From Odiellus spinosus (taxonomy: Eukaryota > Arthropoda > Arachnida > Opiliones > Phalangiidae), in assembly GCA_963920705.1 (NCBI GenBank), contig OY987225.1, positions 15,505,492-15,569,491 on the forward strand: a stretch of 64,000 nt of DNA. Direction: 5' to 3'. The notes under the pieces were generated by a model that was not told where the DNA came from, did no database searches, and saw only the letters and a program-made list of their open reading frames with translations. Positions 33,120 to 44,521 of this stretch are shown one piece after another; positions within the stretch are counted from its first letter, which is position 1; each line of letters starts with the position of its first letter. The position numbers and the translations under genes are program-made.

Positions 33120-34339
33120 CTGTTGGAATTCAAAACGTGAGAATACATCGTTGTTGTGGCTGAGCAGCAAGTATAAAAAAAGAAGAGAATTTCCCTTATA
33201 AAAGCTCTAAAGGGAAAAAATAGGTTTTCTGTGAAAAGATTGTGTTAACACCCGTCTCTTAAAAATATTTCCAATTTTTATTCCCTATAAACAAATAGAA
33301 TGTGAAAGTAGGAAGTAAAAGACACGCGATATGTCATCAATAACAATAAATACGGTATAATGTTTTTTACTGTTGTCCTTATTAGTATAACGTACTGTGA
33401 CGTCCATTTTCCGATAATCGCGATTTTATAACGACATCTCTGATATTTCCCCGTAAACTACCGAAAACACGCTTTATTCTAATTATAAGAAAAAGTCTAT
33501 GGTTCATCTTTTATTAACATCCATTACGTAGTTCATAGGCGTCGCTAATAATTAAAATGCAAACGATATAAATTGGTCTATGGATATTTGAGTACCAATG
33601 ACAAAAAGACTAGGTTTCACCAATATTATTTTAATTTACGTTGAGAAATTTTGTTGTACAATTATTTCACTGAATCATGGATTAACTGACACCAAGAAGA
33701 GATTTAACACATGTATATGGAAGATCTATACCTTTTTATGCGCGTTAGTCACAATCGGGCGGAGCATATGGGGATCTTACGCTGCATATCCTGTCACGTG
33801 CACAGAAAGCGGTTAACATTTCTACGATAAGTGCGGGGGATACCAGGCTGCATGGATGGAGGCGCTGGCGGCAGAGCTCGCTGACTGTCGCGAACCTCGT
33901 GATAGGGTGAAAATCACGCATATAACGTCAAATTTAGCAAGCTCCTTCCGTTTGTGACTATCGTTAAACTGGACCTATAGCGTACGGTTCCATATTCTTG
34001 TGTTAAATCTATTCTTGCTAACACTAAGAATAGACATCAGAGGAACATCTCTTCAGTAAGTGAAACATAACCGAAGTTCTGGAGTCAGGTCCATTTTCAA
34101 AGGCCTTTTAGCGGTTCAAACGAGAGGGAAAAAGGGGTGTCAACCCAAAAGTGAATACTAAGACTTTTTTATCGGTAAATAAACGGTGGCTGGGCCTTTC
34201 AAGTTCAAGAGAAGTTTGTAAAATGAGAAAAACTTAGACAGTAAGATGAAGTTTTGCTGCGGAGGATTTTTTAGGTGTGAAGAATCTACAAGTTAACTAT
34301 AAGAGCCTATTTTATTAATTTGACCAGTTCCTTTTGAAA

Positions 34340-34530
34340 TATTTTAGGTAAGGTTAGTTTTGGTTAGTTAATCACTCCAACTAGCCCATCCCTCAAACTA
34401 TAGTTTATTCCTCGTGCTAGTTCGTCCCTCTCATAATATTTTAGATAAGTTTAGCTTAGTTAAGTTAATCCATCGAAATATTATTGATAATTTTAAGTTA
34501 GTTAATAACTCGAGCTAGCCCATGAACACG
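34340..34530 (+). repeat. Fragment resembling the TTAGGT-type array of repeat U, in the intron
   Basis: AATATTTTAGGTAAGGTTAG, AACTAGCCCATCCCTC and similar phrases match the degenerate array inside U (compare 21215-21310). It lies in the inferred DH44 intron. Confidence 0.6.
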
Positions 34531-34540
34531 CACATTTGCA

Positions 34541-34676
34541 ACCAACTTCGAAAATCAGCCGTTTCTTCTTTAAAAAAATATTTAATAACTGTTATCTATT
34601 AAATAATTTTTAAAGAATCGACCTTGTCAAGGTCGATTCTTTAAAAATCTGAAACGGCTGATTATTGAAGTTAACT
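34541..34676. mobile_element. Small fold-back element with a perfect 21-bp inner stem
   Basis: The centre is ATTTTTAAAGAATCGACCTT then G, one T, and the exact inverse (34606-34648). Outer arms AACTTCGAAAATCAGCCGTTTC and GAAACGGCTGATTATTGAAG pair as well. It lies within about 65 bases of the splice donor of the DH44 5' exon, inside the intron. Confidence 0.7.
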
Positions 34677-34739
34677 GCTTTATATTCATCAGTCACGGGG
34701 TCCACTATCTCTTACTGGTTGAGTGATATTGAATCTTAC

Positions 34740-35018
34740 TTGTAGAAGTGAATTTATTTTGCAGATTGATTCGATGGTCATTAAGGGATTGTATTCTCCG
34801 CTCCAGTCGAAAATGTCTTTCAAGGAAATTTGCGTATCCTCGGGAAACTTTGGTAGGACAATATCCCTTTCAAATCGTTCCTTTGGTTTGGCCATCATAT
34901 TTGCTGAGAGGGATTTCGAGTGACGTGTCGCGATATGGCACATAGAGGGCGCGACAAGATTCGTTAGTATCGCCAATAGGAACGCTTTCAAAAATTTAAT
35001 TTGGTCCATCGCTACCAT
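34740..35018 (-). CDS. DH44: CRF-like diuretic hormone (DH44-type) precursor, 5' coding exon with signal peptide
   Basis: Starts MVAMDQIKF and has a hydrophobic core, LKAFLLAILTNLVAPSMC, typical of a secretory signal peptide (about residues 8-27). A spacer region rich in basic residues follows. The exon ends ...INSLLQ at a good donor (CAA, GTAAGATT), phase 0, after 93 codons. Joined to 33119-32817 across a 1.6-kb intron it would give a precursor of about 193 residues, normal for the family. The link between the two exons is inferred from strand, order, phase and the signal peptide. A second ATG three codons in is an alternative start. Confidence 0.65.
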
Positions 35019-35126
35019 ATATAAAAAGATCGACTCTTGTTATATAGAATACTTACTCTGTTTTGGAAGCAACAGAGTCATCAACTAAAATATTTATGCG
35101 TATGTTGAAATTATTATAATCCTTGG

Positions 35127-35462
35127 CAGAAGCCGATGAAACCCTCCTTTGAAGTCTACTACTCTAATGTTCCATATAGCGCTCCTCTCTGTATGGGTAA
35201 AATTTCCAATTTTACGAGATCAGAGGGGTAATACTTCATACCCTCTGTTTACGGAAAATTGGAAATTCTCTCTCTCCACATACGACAACTTTGGTTGACG
35301 AACTCCAAGGTTGCTAGAGGTATTCGCTGGAAGAACTCCCGCTCCGAAAATATCTAAAGTTAGGAGGCGTACGAATTGCGATTTTTGAGACTAATCCATA
35401 CAGAGAGGGGGAGATAAGACCAGGGAGTAATAGACTTCAAAGGAGGGTTTCATCGGCTTCTG
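35127..35462. mobile_element. MITE with CAGAAGCCGATGAAACC ends
   Basis: Inverted ends of about 38 bp (CAGAAGCCGATGAAACCCTC on the left and its inverse on the right), flanked by TCCTTGG at 35120-35126 and 35463-35469; the duplication is 7 bp, or 8 if one terminal C is counted. A second inner inverted pair (CCAATTTT / AAAATTGG, CCTCTCTGTATGG / CCATACAGAGAGG) makes the whole fold. This fits a hAT-type MITE. It sits about 110 bp upstream of the DH44 start codon, so it may lie in or near the promoter. Confidence 0.75.
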
Positions 35463-35469
35463 TCCTTGG

Positions 35470-36398
35470 CCATATTGGCTCTAAAATACTGTTATTTCAC
35501 CCAAAATTTAAATTGATTTTTTTGTGAGTTTCTCATATTGGATGTTATTGTCATGAGAGAATTACTTAGAACAAAATACGTAAACCTCAATATTAGGCTG
35601 TATGTGACTAAGCTCAGGATGACGATAGCAACGTCAACCATAAATGATGTTTTCAGAATAAAGACGGTAAGCTAAAATGTTTCCTGGTGACAAATGCATT
35701 TTCTACAGTGGTTTTCGATTTAGAAAAAGGTTTATAACCCTGAAAATTTCTAGCATTCTTGAAAGAATTACAGTTATTTTTACGTTTTATTCAGTAAAAA
35801 AACACTTACTTGTATATCGAAATTATGAAATATTTCCTGAAATATAATGAGAAGTTTTACTATAACTATGGAGTTTGTGCACCGTGGTCTCTGCGAGCTC
35901 AAGCAGCTTTTAGTGAAAGATTGAAAATCTCGCATCGGTTTTATATGATTTGATGAGCAGGCGCGTTGGTGGTATATTCTCTATTTTATAAGCCAAAATC
36001 TAAAAACAGAAACTCGTAATCGGATTATGATATACTATTGAGATATTGAGGATTGAAGGAATATAGGCATTATAAAATTTTAGAATTTTGAAAACAATCA
36101 CGTCTGTTATCCCGCATAATGCAATTCCAAATAGTGGCTTATCTTCGCTCTGACACCGTAAACCCCGTTACATGGAACGAAGTGCTTAAGCTCCCAGAGT
36201 AAGGAACAGGATTCACGTTTCTAGACACAAAGAAAGTAACAATCATTATAGTGGAGTGGCATTTTTGAAATTATAGGCAAAAACTATTGGAAATATACAT
36301 ACTTGGTATGTTGATTAACAAATTTTCTTAAATTAACGAAACTGCTACTTTATGGTTGATATAAACAGTTTATTAAATAAACGTTTTCGCTATGAGCT
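35470..36398. other. No recognisable gene
   Basis: AT-rich flank between the MITE and the large DNA transposon. A weak repeat A-like phrase occurs at 36005-36045 (AAACTCGTAATCGGATTATG). Nothing else recognised. Confidence 0.35.
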
Positions 36399-36436
36399 TT
36401 CTGACCCGAGGGGTCCGACATTCCCAAAAAAAAAGC

Positions 36437-36640
36437 GTACGGGATTTCGTGATTTCACCAAAGATTTCGGGATTTTGGGATTTCGCCAAAGATTTCGGGA
36501 TTTCGGGATTTCGCCAAAGATTTCGAGATTTCGCGATTTCGCGATTTCGCTTCAAAGATTTCGGGATTTCACGATTTCACTTCAAAGATTTCGGGATTTC
36601 GCGATTTCGCTTCAAAGATTTCGTGATTTCAAATATTTGG
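36437..36640 (+). repeat. Left subterminal GATTTCG array
   Basis: Irregular tandem copies of GATTTCGGGATTTCGCCAAA and GATTTCGCTTCAAA starting after AGCGTACGGGATTTCGTG. The open frames across it (36352-36744, 36392-36892 and the minus-strand frame) read as repeating FRDF/DFGISRF motifs and are products of the array. Confidence 0.85.
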
Positions 36641-37151
36641 TATTTCATAATTTTTTCAAATGTTCAAAACCTTCCTTTAGCCTTCGTCGTTCTCTCAAAT
36701 ATTTTGTCATTTCGTCCATATTTCGTGATTTTTTGTTTGAATAGTTCAATTAGAACGATCTACAAGATTACAGAAAACACGAGCAATTATCTTATAGTAG
36801 TCTACGCCTTAGCTCCAAGAATAGCTCTCTCTGAGAATCAGATGACGCTGGGGAGTAAAATTGAACGACTAGTACCACCAACTTCAAGATAGGCCTCATA
36901 ATTTCTCTTAAAATATGAAAATTTTCTATTGTTAAAACAGTCATTTGAAAACATCTAATTAACAGCTATATACGAGTTAAACTTCTGATGAAGTTTTAAA
37001 CTTTCAGTAAGACTAATTAGACGCAATTATTCGAGCAATTAGTTTATTGTTACAAAAATTCGTTTAAAAATACAAAAATTGATGTTCATTTTTCTAGACG
37101 CAACGTTTATACCGAAATTTATACAGCGTTATACAGTTAAATCCCTTTTTT

Positions 37152-40100
37152 TTATTCAGTCTTAATATCTTTGGATACATTTTCATTTAAAAAAAATCTT
37201 TCATTATCATAACGTAAGCAATTTTCCGGAACAGTACAAAAATACTTTTTCAAATCACAATATCCATGGCTAAAAGCGTTGCACAATTTTAAGTGGGTGA
37301 TTTCCTTGGTGATTTCACCTTTCGTGACCTCTGTTTCATACCAATTACAAAGACCACCTATTTCTTTGGCATCTCTAATATTTGCATATGTTCCAGAATA
37401 ACTTCGGCTAGTGGCGCTCTTCCCAGTCAAATACGAAAATTGTAAAACTCTCCCGATGAGATATTTTTCTTGATATTTGAAGGCGCATAGGTCACCAACG
37501 TTCACAGAATCAGACTTGAAAGGTTTAATAGAATTTTCGTCGGGTTTTTTAGTTTGGTTAGAATGGCGTTATGCCTAACTCGTTTAGGCGATCATTAAAC
37601 AGTGGCTCGTTTGAGTTTAGTAGCCACAATGCGGTTTTCTTTCTTCACCAGTCTTGGTATATTCAGTGAATGGCGAATTACCTTCCAGTTACTTCCCAGT
37701 TTGTTTCCATTTTTTGTCTTGAATCATATATTGTGGAAGGCCACTGCCAAATGAATTACACTTTTTAACTAATTTTACATTATTTTTGACGCATGAATTA
37801 GAAATATTTCCTAAATCCTCCACAAGACCAAAAATATTATGAGTGCTCGTTTCATCTTGTTCTGACGTGGCATTGGCCTCGTAATTACAATTATCTTCCT
37901 CGTCGTCGGAATGTTCCAGAAGTTTTGGATGTTTAAAACTAGATGGTTTCGCATTATTCTTCAACACGCTACACATAATTTCCTCATCCGTCGCTTCAAC
38001 AAAGTCAGTCATTCCTAATGACGAGATGCTTTCAATGGCCCTTGACCTAGCTGTTTGAACGGCATGGCTTATTTCTGAAACGCTGGGTATGTTTAAACGA
38101 TGGGTATCAACTTGTGATGGGCAACGATCACCATCTTTCTTTTGTCCGGGCTTGAACGTCAAGTCGATGAATTGGGTTTAAAAATTCAAGAAGAGAAAAA
38201 TTTGTAACAGTAGAAAATACTGATGTCAGGTTACGAGCAGATCTGAATAGTTTTTCACATTGCTGTGAACCAGTTAAATGAGGGTATAGATAACTTTGGC
38301 AATCATCGGTGGTTATGGACTGTTCAATAAGGCTGTGAGCATTAATTTCAATGCAAGTATAACAGTTAAGATTAATAAAATTATCTTTAAGGGTGTAAAA
38401 CTCCGACTTTTCTATCCAAAGCTTCCAAAAGCATAGAACAAATACGGCGCACCATATTGCTTCTATTCTTTCGATTAGAGGTTCTTCTTTATTCAAATAG
38501 GATGTGGTAATTACTCTCATGATTTTCAAGTATAATGCTGTACCTTTACTGTTAGGGATTTTATCCAGCATGAGCTTCTCGATGGTAGGAGAAGAAAGAC
38601 GTTCTACGGCTGCAAAATTTTGCTTGTCTTTTGGGTTTAGATCACTATCTTTTAGTCCATGAACCGCTTTCTAAAATTTTATCGCTAGCATTTTTAGATG
38701 TGATATTGAGCACACTTCATTACCCATTAGTAACACGATAGAATCTTTCAGAAACCTACATCTTAATTTCGTTCCTATATGGACGTGGTCTTGGATGTAA
38801 AACGGTGGATTCAAGCAAACGTTATAAAACCATGTCCAAGCATCAGGAATGGACAAGTTTCTTGTATTCTTATTAAAAATTTGGCTTTCGTTAACCATAG
38901 CCTTAAGTAGCCTTGGATCCCCGTCACTTGAAAACGACGAGACTTTGATTCCAACCTTTAAACATTCAGCAGTTATATGTTTCCATCTTTGGGACACGTC
39001 CATGTTTGAAAACCGGTTGTCGGATCCCATAACGCTTAAACAAAACGGGGGCGTGTTTGGATGAAGTGGTTGAGCCATGTAGACATATGCAATACTGGCT
39101 TTGGAATTATTTTCGAAATACATCTCCACTGTTTCGTAGGACGTAAAGGTCATGGAATTCACATCCGGAAATCCGTGTTTATTTAGCGGCCGCACAAATC
39201 CTATACAGGTATTAGTACCTTGGTCATAATCATTTCTCGTTAAAATTCGTGTTCCGTCTTCACTGATGGAGACACACTTGTGAGGTACTTTGTAACGCAT
39301 CATATGTTCTACTAATTGAATTGTACGTATATCACCTTCTTTGACTGGCTTTCTTTCCTCAAAAAGATACCGTTGTACTTGACGCAAGCAAGGTAAAGCT
39401 TTTGGCGTATTTTGGGCGACAAAATTATACGCCAGAGATCCAGAAAATATGAAAAATGCTGTGCTGAATTTTTTAACAGAATCAGAATGTCTGCTTGTTT
39501 TGCATGGCAGTTCTCCCACAGGTTCTGAAGAAATCCGCCGATTTTGGTTCTTTGGTTTGGATGTAAGGAATCGCTTCTCTTCAAATTTGATTCTAAGTCA
39601 TTGAATATAATTGCGTTATCTTTCCAAGGCTTTCAATTTTCTTTATTACTAGGAAGAACGCTTCAATTTTGGTTTGTGAAGGATCTGATGAAGCAGCAAT
39701 CAACTTGCGTCTCTTGCGTTCCGTTCTTGAATAATTATAATTGTTATTTTTTCTTTTAAAATTTGACGAATTAATTGAATTTAATTCTGGAGTTTCTCCA
39801 AAACCTCCCTTCCTAGTGGCTTCTATGGAAGGGAGACTGTTTAAAAATCCTGGGATGTTGTGGTTGTGCTACTTGCCGACCCTTTTGTAGTAGAATCCGC
39901 CGATCCAAGATAATCGTCCTCCAAATTTCCAGGATAGCTAACATCACCTATTTCAACCAAATTTATCACAGTAGATTGCGAGGTAGGTTGCAATTGCACT
40001 TAACTGATTGTGGTGCTGTTTTTTTTAGTTTGCATCTCATTTTTTTGGAAACTTTCCTCCGTTAGTTTTATTGTAGCAATTTTTGTTTTTTGCTTGACGT

Positions 40101-40798
40101 TGGGGCTTGGGAACATTTTTCCACATGCCTATAATAATTGGACGCACTGTATCCCAACCTGGCTTTAATTTTACTCAAGGATATTCTGACACTGCAATCC
40201 AAGCAACCACACGAAAATTTCCATCTGGGGAAATGGACCCTGGCAATATTTGGTAATTTACGCCTTCTTTCAAATTCGAGACCATATAGCCGATTCAGAA
40301 CATTCCTTACGTTTTTCAATTTGTTCTCGAAGTCCCTGAATAATGTCAGTTTCATTCTTTTTATCGTAGCCTGATTTAGTGAAACTCGTAGCCGGCTTTG
40401 TCGAGGTTTTTAGTTACATGAGAGTTGACATCGGATTTACTAACACGTCTGAGGAGCTTGGATGATAAGGTTGTTTTAGGTACATCAGTTACGTTTTTAG
40501 CGTAAGCCATTATCTTGTGAACATGACCAGGTAAAAAACTAAATTTAGTTTTGTTGTTATAATATGGCCCATACATTACTACAGCTTCTTTTTCATCGAA
40601 AACTTCTGAGTTTTGGCTAATAAACTCTTCAAGTTTTTGGATTGAATCTAGTTCCTCCAGTTTCTTAACAGAATCATAGGAATCATAACCGGTATTTATG
40701 AGGCATGTAAATATTTGAGCAGGAAGTTCTTCTTTCATAGAAAGCACAAAACGTTCTTGGGCCGTTTTCTCTAAGCTTACCTCAATTTCATCCATCAT
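37152..40798 (-). pseudogene. Decayed transposase of the 5.27-kb element, unassigned family
   Basis: Minus-strand pieces in order: 40798-40376, N-terminal region of 140 codons; 40355-40068, a BED-like zinc finger (CGCLDC, then NYYRHVEKC); 39519-38671, probable catalytic core with CVSISEDG, VSSFSSDGDPRLLKAM and DHVHIGTKLR; an in-frame TAG near 38670, then 38571-38128 with GSQQCEKLFRSARN and NFSLLEFL; a frame change near 38145; 38162-37689, an acidic tail; and 37505-37152, a separate C-terminal domain. Two D in -(S)EDG/SDGD- and the E in CEKLFR could be the metal-binding triad (inference). Gaps could include introns, but the TAG and frame change suggest decay. Confidence 0.7.
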
Positions 40799-41283
40799 TT
40801 GAGTTACTGAAGGTAAGCTTAAGTAATAGAAAAAAAAAAAGATTCTCAGCGCACAAAGTAAACAAAATTAATCTTATAAATTACCTCAAATACTTTACCT
40901 TTACTTTGGGTTATTATTAAAATAAAAACGAGTTACATTTAAACATTGGATATTTCGTTTTGTATTTGAGATTCTTTGTTTGGAAATATATTTAAGGTCT
41001 ATTTGCCACGTTTTTCAGAACAACGACTTACCTTCAACGCGTTCCCCCAAGAAATAAAAATATTCCTTGGTTCCCACACTTCTCTCCATCAGTTCCCACA
41101 CTTCTCGACCGTTCTCGACCCTTCCCTACCCATTTTGGAACAGGCTCATCTAATTTTTCTAATATCTTTTCCTCTCCCTACCCGTAACGGCTGTACTCCC
41201 ACTATGTGAGGAAAGGGGGGGATAGAAAAAAGAAGGGGTCAGAATAATAACAAACATTATACTGAGGAAGGACACTAACAGAG

Positions 41284-41660
41284 AATTCGTGATGTCGTCG
41301 GAGATTTCGGGATTTCGCGATTTCGCTTCAAAGATTTCGTGATTTCGCCAAAGATTTCGAGAGTTCGTCGGAGATTTCACGATTTCGACGGAGATTTCGC
41401 GATTTCGTCGGAGATTTCGCGATTTCGTCCGAGATTTCGGGATTTCATCCGAGATTTCGGGATTTCGTCCGAGATTTCGGGATTTCAACGGAGATTTCGT
41501 GATTTCGTCCGAGATTTCGGGATTTCGTCCGAGATTTCGGGATTTCAACGGAGTTTTCGGGATTTCGTCCGAGATTTCGGGATTTCGCGATTTCTTCAAA
41601 GATTTCGGGATTTTGTGCGGAAGATTTCACGATTTCGCGAGAAGCGTACGGGATTTCGTG
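41284..41660 (+). repeat. Right subterminal GATTTCG array
   Basis: Tandem copies of a 20-base unit GATTTCGTCCGAGATTTCGG with variants, ending at AGCGTACGGGATTTCGTG just inside the right end. It runs in the same direction as the left array. Frames 41159-41599 (minus), 41339-41710 (plus) and 41445-41738 (minus) are products of this repeat. Confidence 0.85.
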
Positions 41661-41686
41661 TAAATGTCGGATCCCTCGTTCTGACC

Positions 41687-42359
41687 AGTCCATTTTCATC
41701 CATTTATTAACGAAAATAAATAAACAAAACAGTTGCACTAAGAAACCTGTGATAGTTATACTAAAGGGTTCTTTTCTTAGTTTATAAATTAATTGAAAAG
41801 GGACTAGTAGATTCGAAAACTCTCCAGAAACGTTTATCTAATAAACCGCTTTTCTTAAAAAAGTGGCGTTTTCGGTAAATAATTTAAGAAAATTATACAT
41901 GTGTTTACAAAAAAATCATAATCGTCGTTAACGAAGTTTTTAGAAACTGAAAAATGCCGACATGTTAAGACATAATTATGGTAGAGTGCCAAATATGAAG
42001 TCAATAGCGGATTCTTGCGCGTTATTTCATACATACGTAAGAATCCAGAAAGCCCCGATATATTTACAGTTTTTATTCAACCGTGATCTATCGTATTTTT
42101 CTACAACATCAAGCAGTGAGATTTGAATTTGTGTATTTTTTAATTTAAATTTTCGTAAAAACCGTCAAACCAAAGGCGTACGTTTTAATGAATCGGGAAA
42201 TTTGGAGAAAGAGGTGTTGAATATCTGTCATAAACACTAAAAATTATAGCATCTTATTCTGGGCAAGAAAGTAGCGAATCGCGTTACGACTGAAGAAGGA
42301 CCATGATCAGAAAGGTTCCGCAACAAAATTGTTTATCAAGCCACGATGTAGCAGTCTTT
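41687..42359. other. No recognisable feature
   Basis: AT-rich sequence after the transposon. No conserved frame or paired ends seen. Confidence 0.35.
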
Positions 42360-42598
42360 TTTAATAATTAGCAACATATTAAAGCTATATTAATATCGGA
42401 TAAATTGTTTGTTAATATAAAAACACAAATTATATAAACAGACCTATCAAAATACGAATTTAAGTTTATTAATAAAAAAATTACGCGATTATTCAAACTG
42501 ATAATTCAAAGCTAAAAATTCATGTTTCTCAAAATCGTTATATAAAGAAATATAATAATTATATTTTAATTTAAGTTGAAAGGAACCGACCAAATTAT
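42360..42598 (+). repeat. Dispersed repeat A, left part of an interrupted copy
   Basis: Follows the family from GGATAAATTGTTTGTTAATA through AAAGGAACCGACCAAATTAT, then breaks. It resumes at 43436 with TATTACATTCTAGCTTGG. Uninterrupted copies (for example near 47960) read through this point. Confidence 0.8.
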
Positions 42599-43435
42599 GT
42601 AACAGTATTTTATGGACGCTCCTCTTACTGTTATATTATTGGGCCTAGTCCTTTATTTTGCACCTGGCTGGTACCGAATATTACGATTGACGTCACACCT
42701 GGTCACTCCTTAAATAGCTCGTGCCACGTGTGGCAAACTCTCTTACGTTCCTGGTTGGTCGCTGACCAAGATATTTCCAAAGTTGGTCTAACCCGCGTGG
42801 GCCTTCGGGGTCCCGCGCTTTTTCTTGTTTACCCGGACTTAGAATCTTCTACGCCGGGTAAATTAATATTAGTGCATGTTTTATCACGTTATCTTTCATC
42901 GGAGAACATAGACAGAATCGTACGAACTATATTTTAAGTATACCGGCGAGGGTTTATAAACTTGTAGTGCTAGTATTGTTATTATTTTTGTTAGTGCATT
43001 ATTAAAATTATTTATTAACTAACAAAACCTTTATTTATATTTTATATTAATTATCTAATGGCGGCGAGACATATTATATATTTAACTTTAATTAAATGCC
43101 CTTAAACATAGTACCCTTCCTTTAATTTTAACTAATCTTAACTTCTATATAATAATAAATCTCACATGTACCCCTGGTAATTAAATGTTATACTTCCACC
43201 TTTTGTTTTTTAGACCTTAGAATATTAGAAAGAATCTACATTTTGATTCACTAGACTGAACGACAAACCGCGGTTCGAAACGACTCGAATTTTTTTTTCT
43301 TAAATAAAGTATTTTTATTTAATTTTAATATCACGTGTTCTTTTTCCGTTAAATATAAACTTGTCAAAACTAGTTCTACAATCTCCGTGATAAAAAATTG
43401 TTATGTGTAACCTATTTAAATAAATCGCATCTCAA
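42599..43435 (+). mobile_element. Insertion in repeat A, probably an LTR retroelement remnant
   Basis: About 840 bp absent from other repeat A copies. It starts near TGTAACAG, an LTR-like start. It has a TTAAATAG box near 42711, several AATAAA-like words, and TGGCGGCGAG at 43060 that could be a primer-binding site after an LTR of about 460 bp. AATTAT lies on both sides (42592 region and 43431 region). No protein domain is visible; the frame at 42728-42937 has no motif. An unknown DNA transposon remains possible. Confidence 0.4.
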
Positions 43436-43690
43436 TTATTACATTCTAGCTTGGAGATCTCAATTTGGGTTAAAATCCGCGAAGAAACTCGAGTTTCATA
43501 TTTTCTTATCGGCGAATGAATAACTCGTATCAATTTCCTATAACAATGAGTACGAATAAAAAGTTTGCCATTACATTCGGATACGTTAATTCGAATAAGA
43601 AATGGATATTTTCGCGAACTGATAATATCTAATCGACATTCACTTTGGTCTTATAACAAAAGTAATAGGAATCTACCAATGAAGATTAAC
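43436..43690 (+). repeat. Dispersed repeat A, right part of the interrupted copy
   Basis: Runs from TTACATTCTAGCTTGGAGAT through GAATGAATAACTCGTATC and ACGAATAAAAAGTTTGCC to GGTCTTATAACAAAAG. It completes the copy begun at 42360. Confidence 0.8.
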
Positions 43691-43949
43691 ATTGTGGATT
43701 AACTCGCTTGAACTTTTCTCACTATGCTAACGTTGCGCGAAAAGCGTTCCGACCGAGACAGATAATTTCATATATTGATAATAATATTGGTCATTGTTGT
43801 TTGCGTCCCTATACCTTATATTGCTCTTTATTGAAGCTCCGAATAAACTCATTTTAATAGAATATAACCCAGCGCCAAGTAAAGAAATTTGCCCTTTAAA
43901 ATGCTTTGACTGTAGAATTATCTATGGCCAACGTCATCTGCTAAGTTAG

Positions 43950-44487
43950 AATAAGGTCAATGTGAATTCGACTTGAGGAAAAAGGGCCTAGTTTTATAAT
44001 TCAACCATTATATTTCTCCGGATGTATAAGCGGAAGAAACTGATATTTTCCAAATTTCAGATTCCAAAAAAAAAAAAAAAAATCTCAAGTTATAATTTTT
44101 TAAATGTTTTTTGCATAAATTTGGATTTTAAATTTTCAAATTGGGTTTTCCATAATATCTTTAGAATTAATAGACTTAATTAACAAAAATTCATATTATA
44201 GACGAGAAAGAGGTGATGAATACGAATTTGATGACGAAAACGCTGGAAAAATTTACAGAACGAGATAATTTCATTTTTTGGGGGTCTCATAGGGGCCAAA
44301 TTTGAGACTCGAGCGTCACCTTCCAAAATTCTGAAAATTTAATATTTTTGGCCCAACAGGCTATCCCACTTAGAATTATAAATGGGATCAATGAGAAACA
44401 ATTTCAAAGTGCAAAAGTACTTTTTTATTTTTCAAAATTATATTACTTTATTTTGAATTTCTTAAAAAAGAAGTTTCACGTCTTTCA

Positions 44488-44521
<34 letters not shown>

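Larger units (their letters stand above)
36407..41678. mobile_element. Complete 5.27-kb DNA transposon, superfamily unassigned
   Basis: The ends are CGAGGGGTCCGACATT (36407) and the inverse of CGAGGGATCCGACATT (ending 41678): 16-bp inverted repeats with one mismatch. TTCTGACC is duplicated exactly on both sides (36399-36406 and 41679-41686). Inside each end is a GATTTCG-rich array, and both ends carry the same 18-base word AGCGTACGGGATTTCGTG in direct orientation. Between them one gene runs on the minus strand (40798-37152), encoding a zinc finger and a probable RNase H-fold transposase core, now broken. An 8-bp duplication fits hAT, P and KDZ groups, but the core does not show hAT signatures. 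Confidence 0.85.

Noticed and set aside
33120-33170. Upstream part of the DH44 3' exon frame as coding
   Set aside because: The frame has no ATG there, and the in-phase acceptor at 33120 fits the 5' exon donor. The other acceptor at 33160 is out of phase, so this part is more likely intron.
36352-36892. Open frames with repeating FRDF/ISRF motifs, and similar ones at 41159-41738
   Set aside because: They are translations of the GATTTCG arrays on both strands and in several frames, and appear only because the unit lacks stops.
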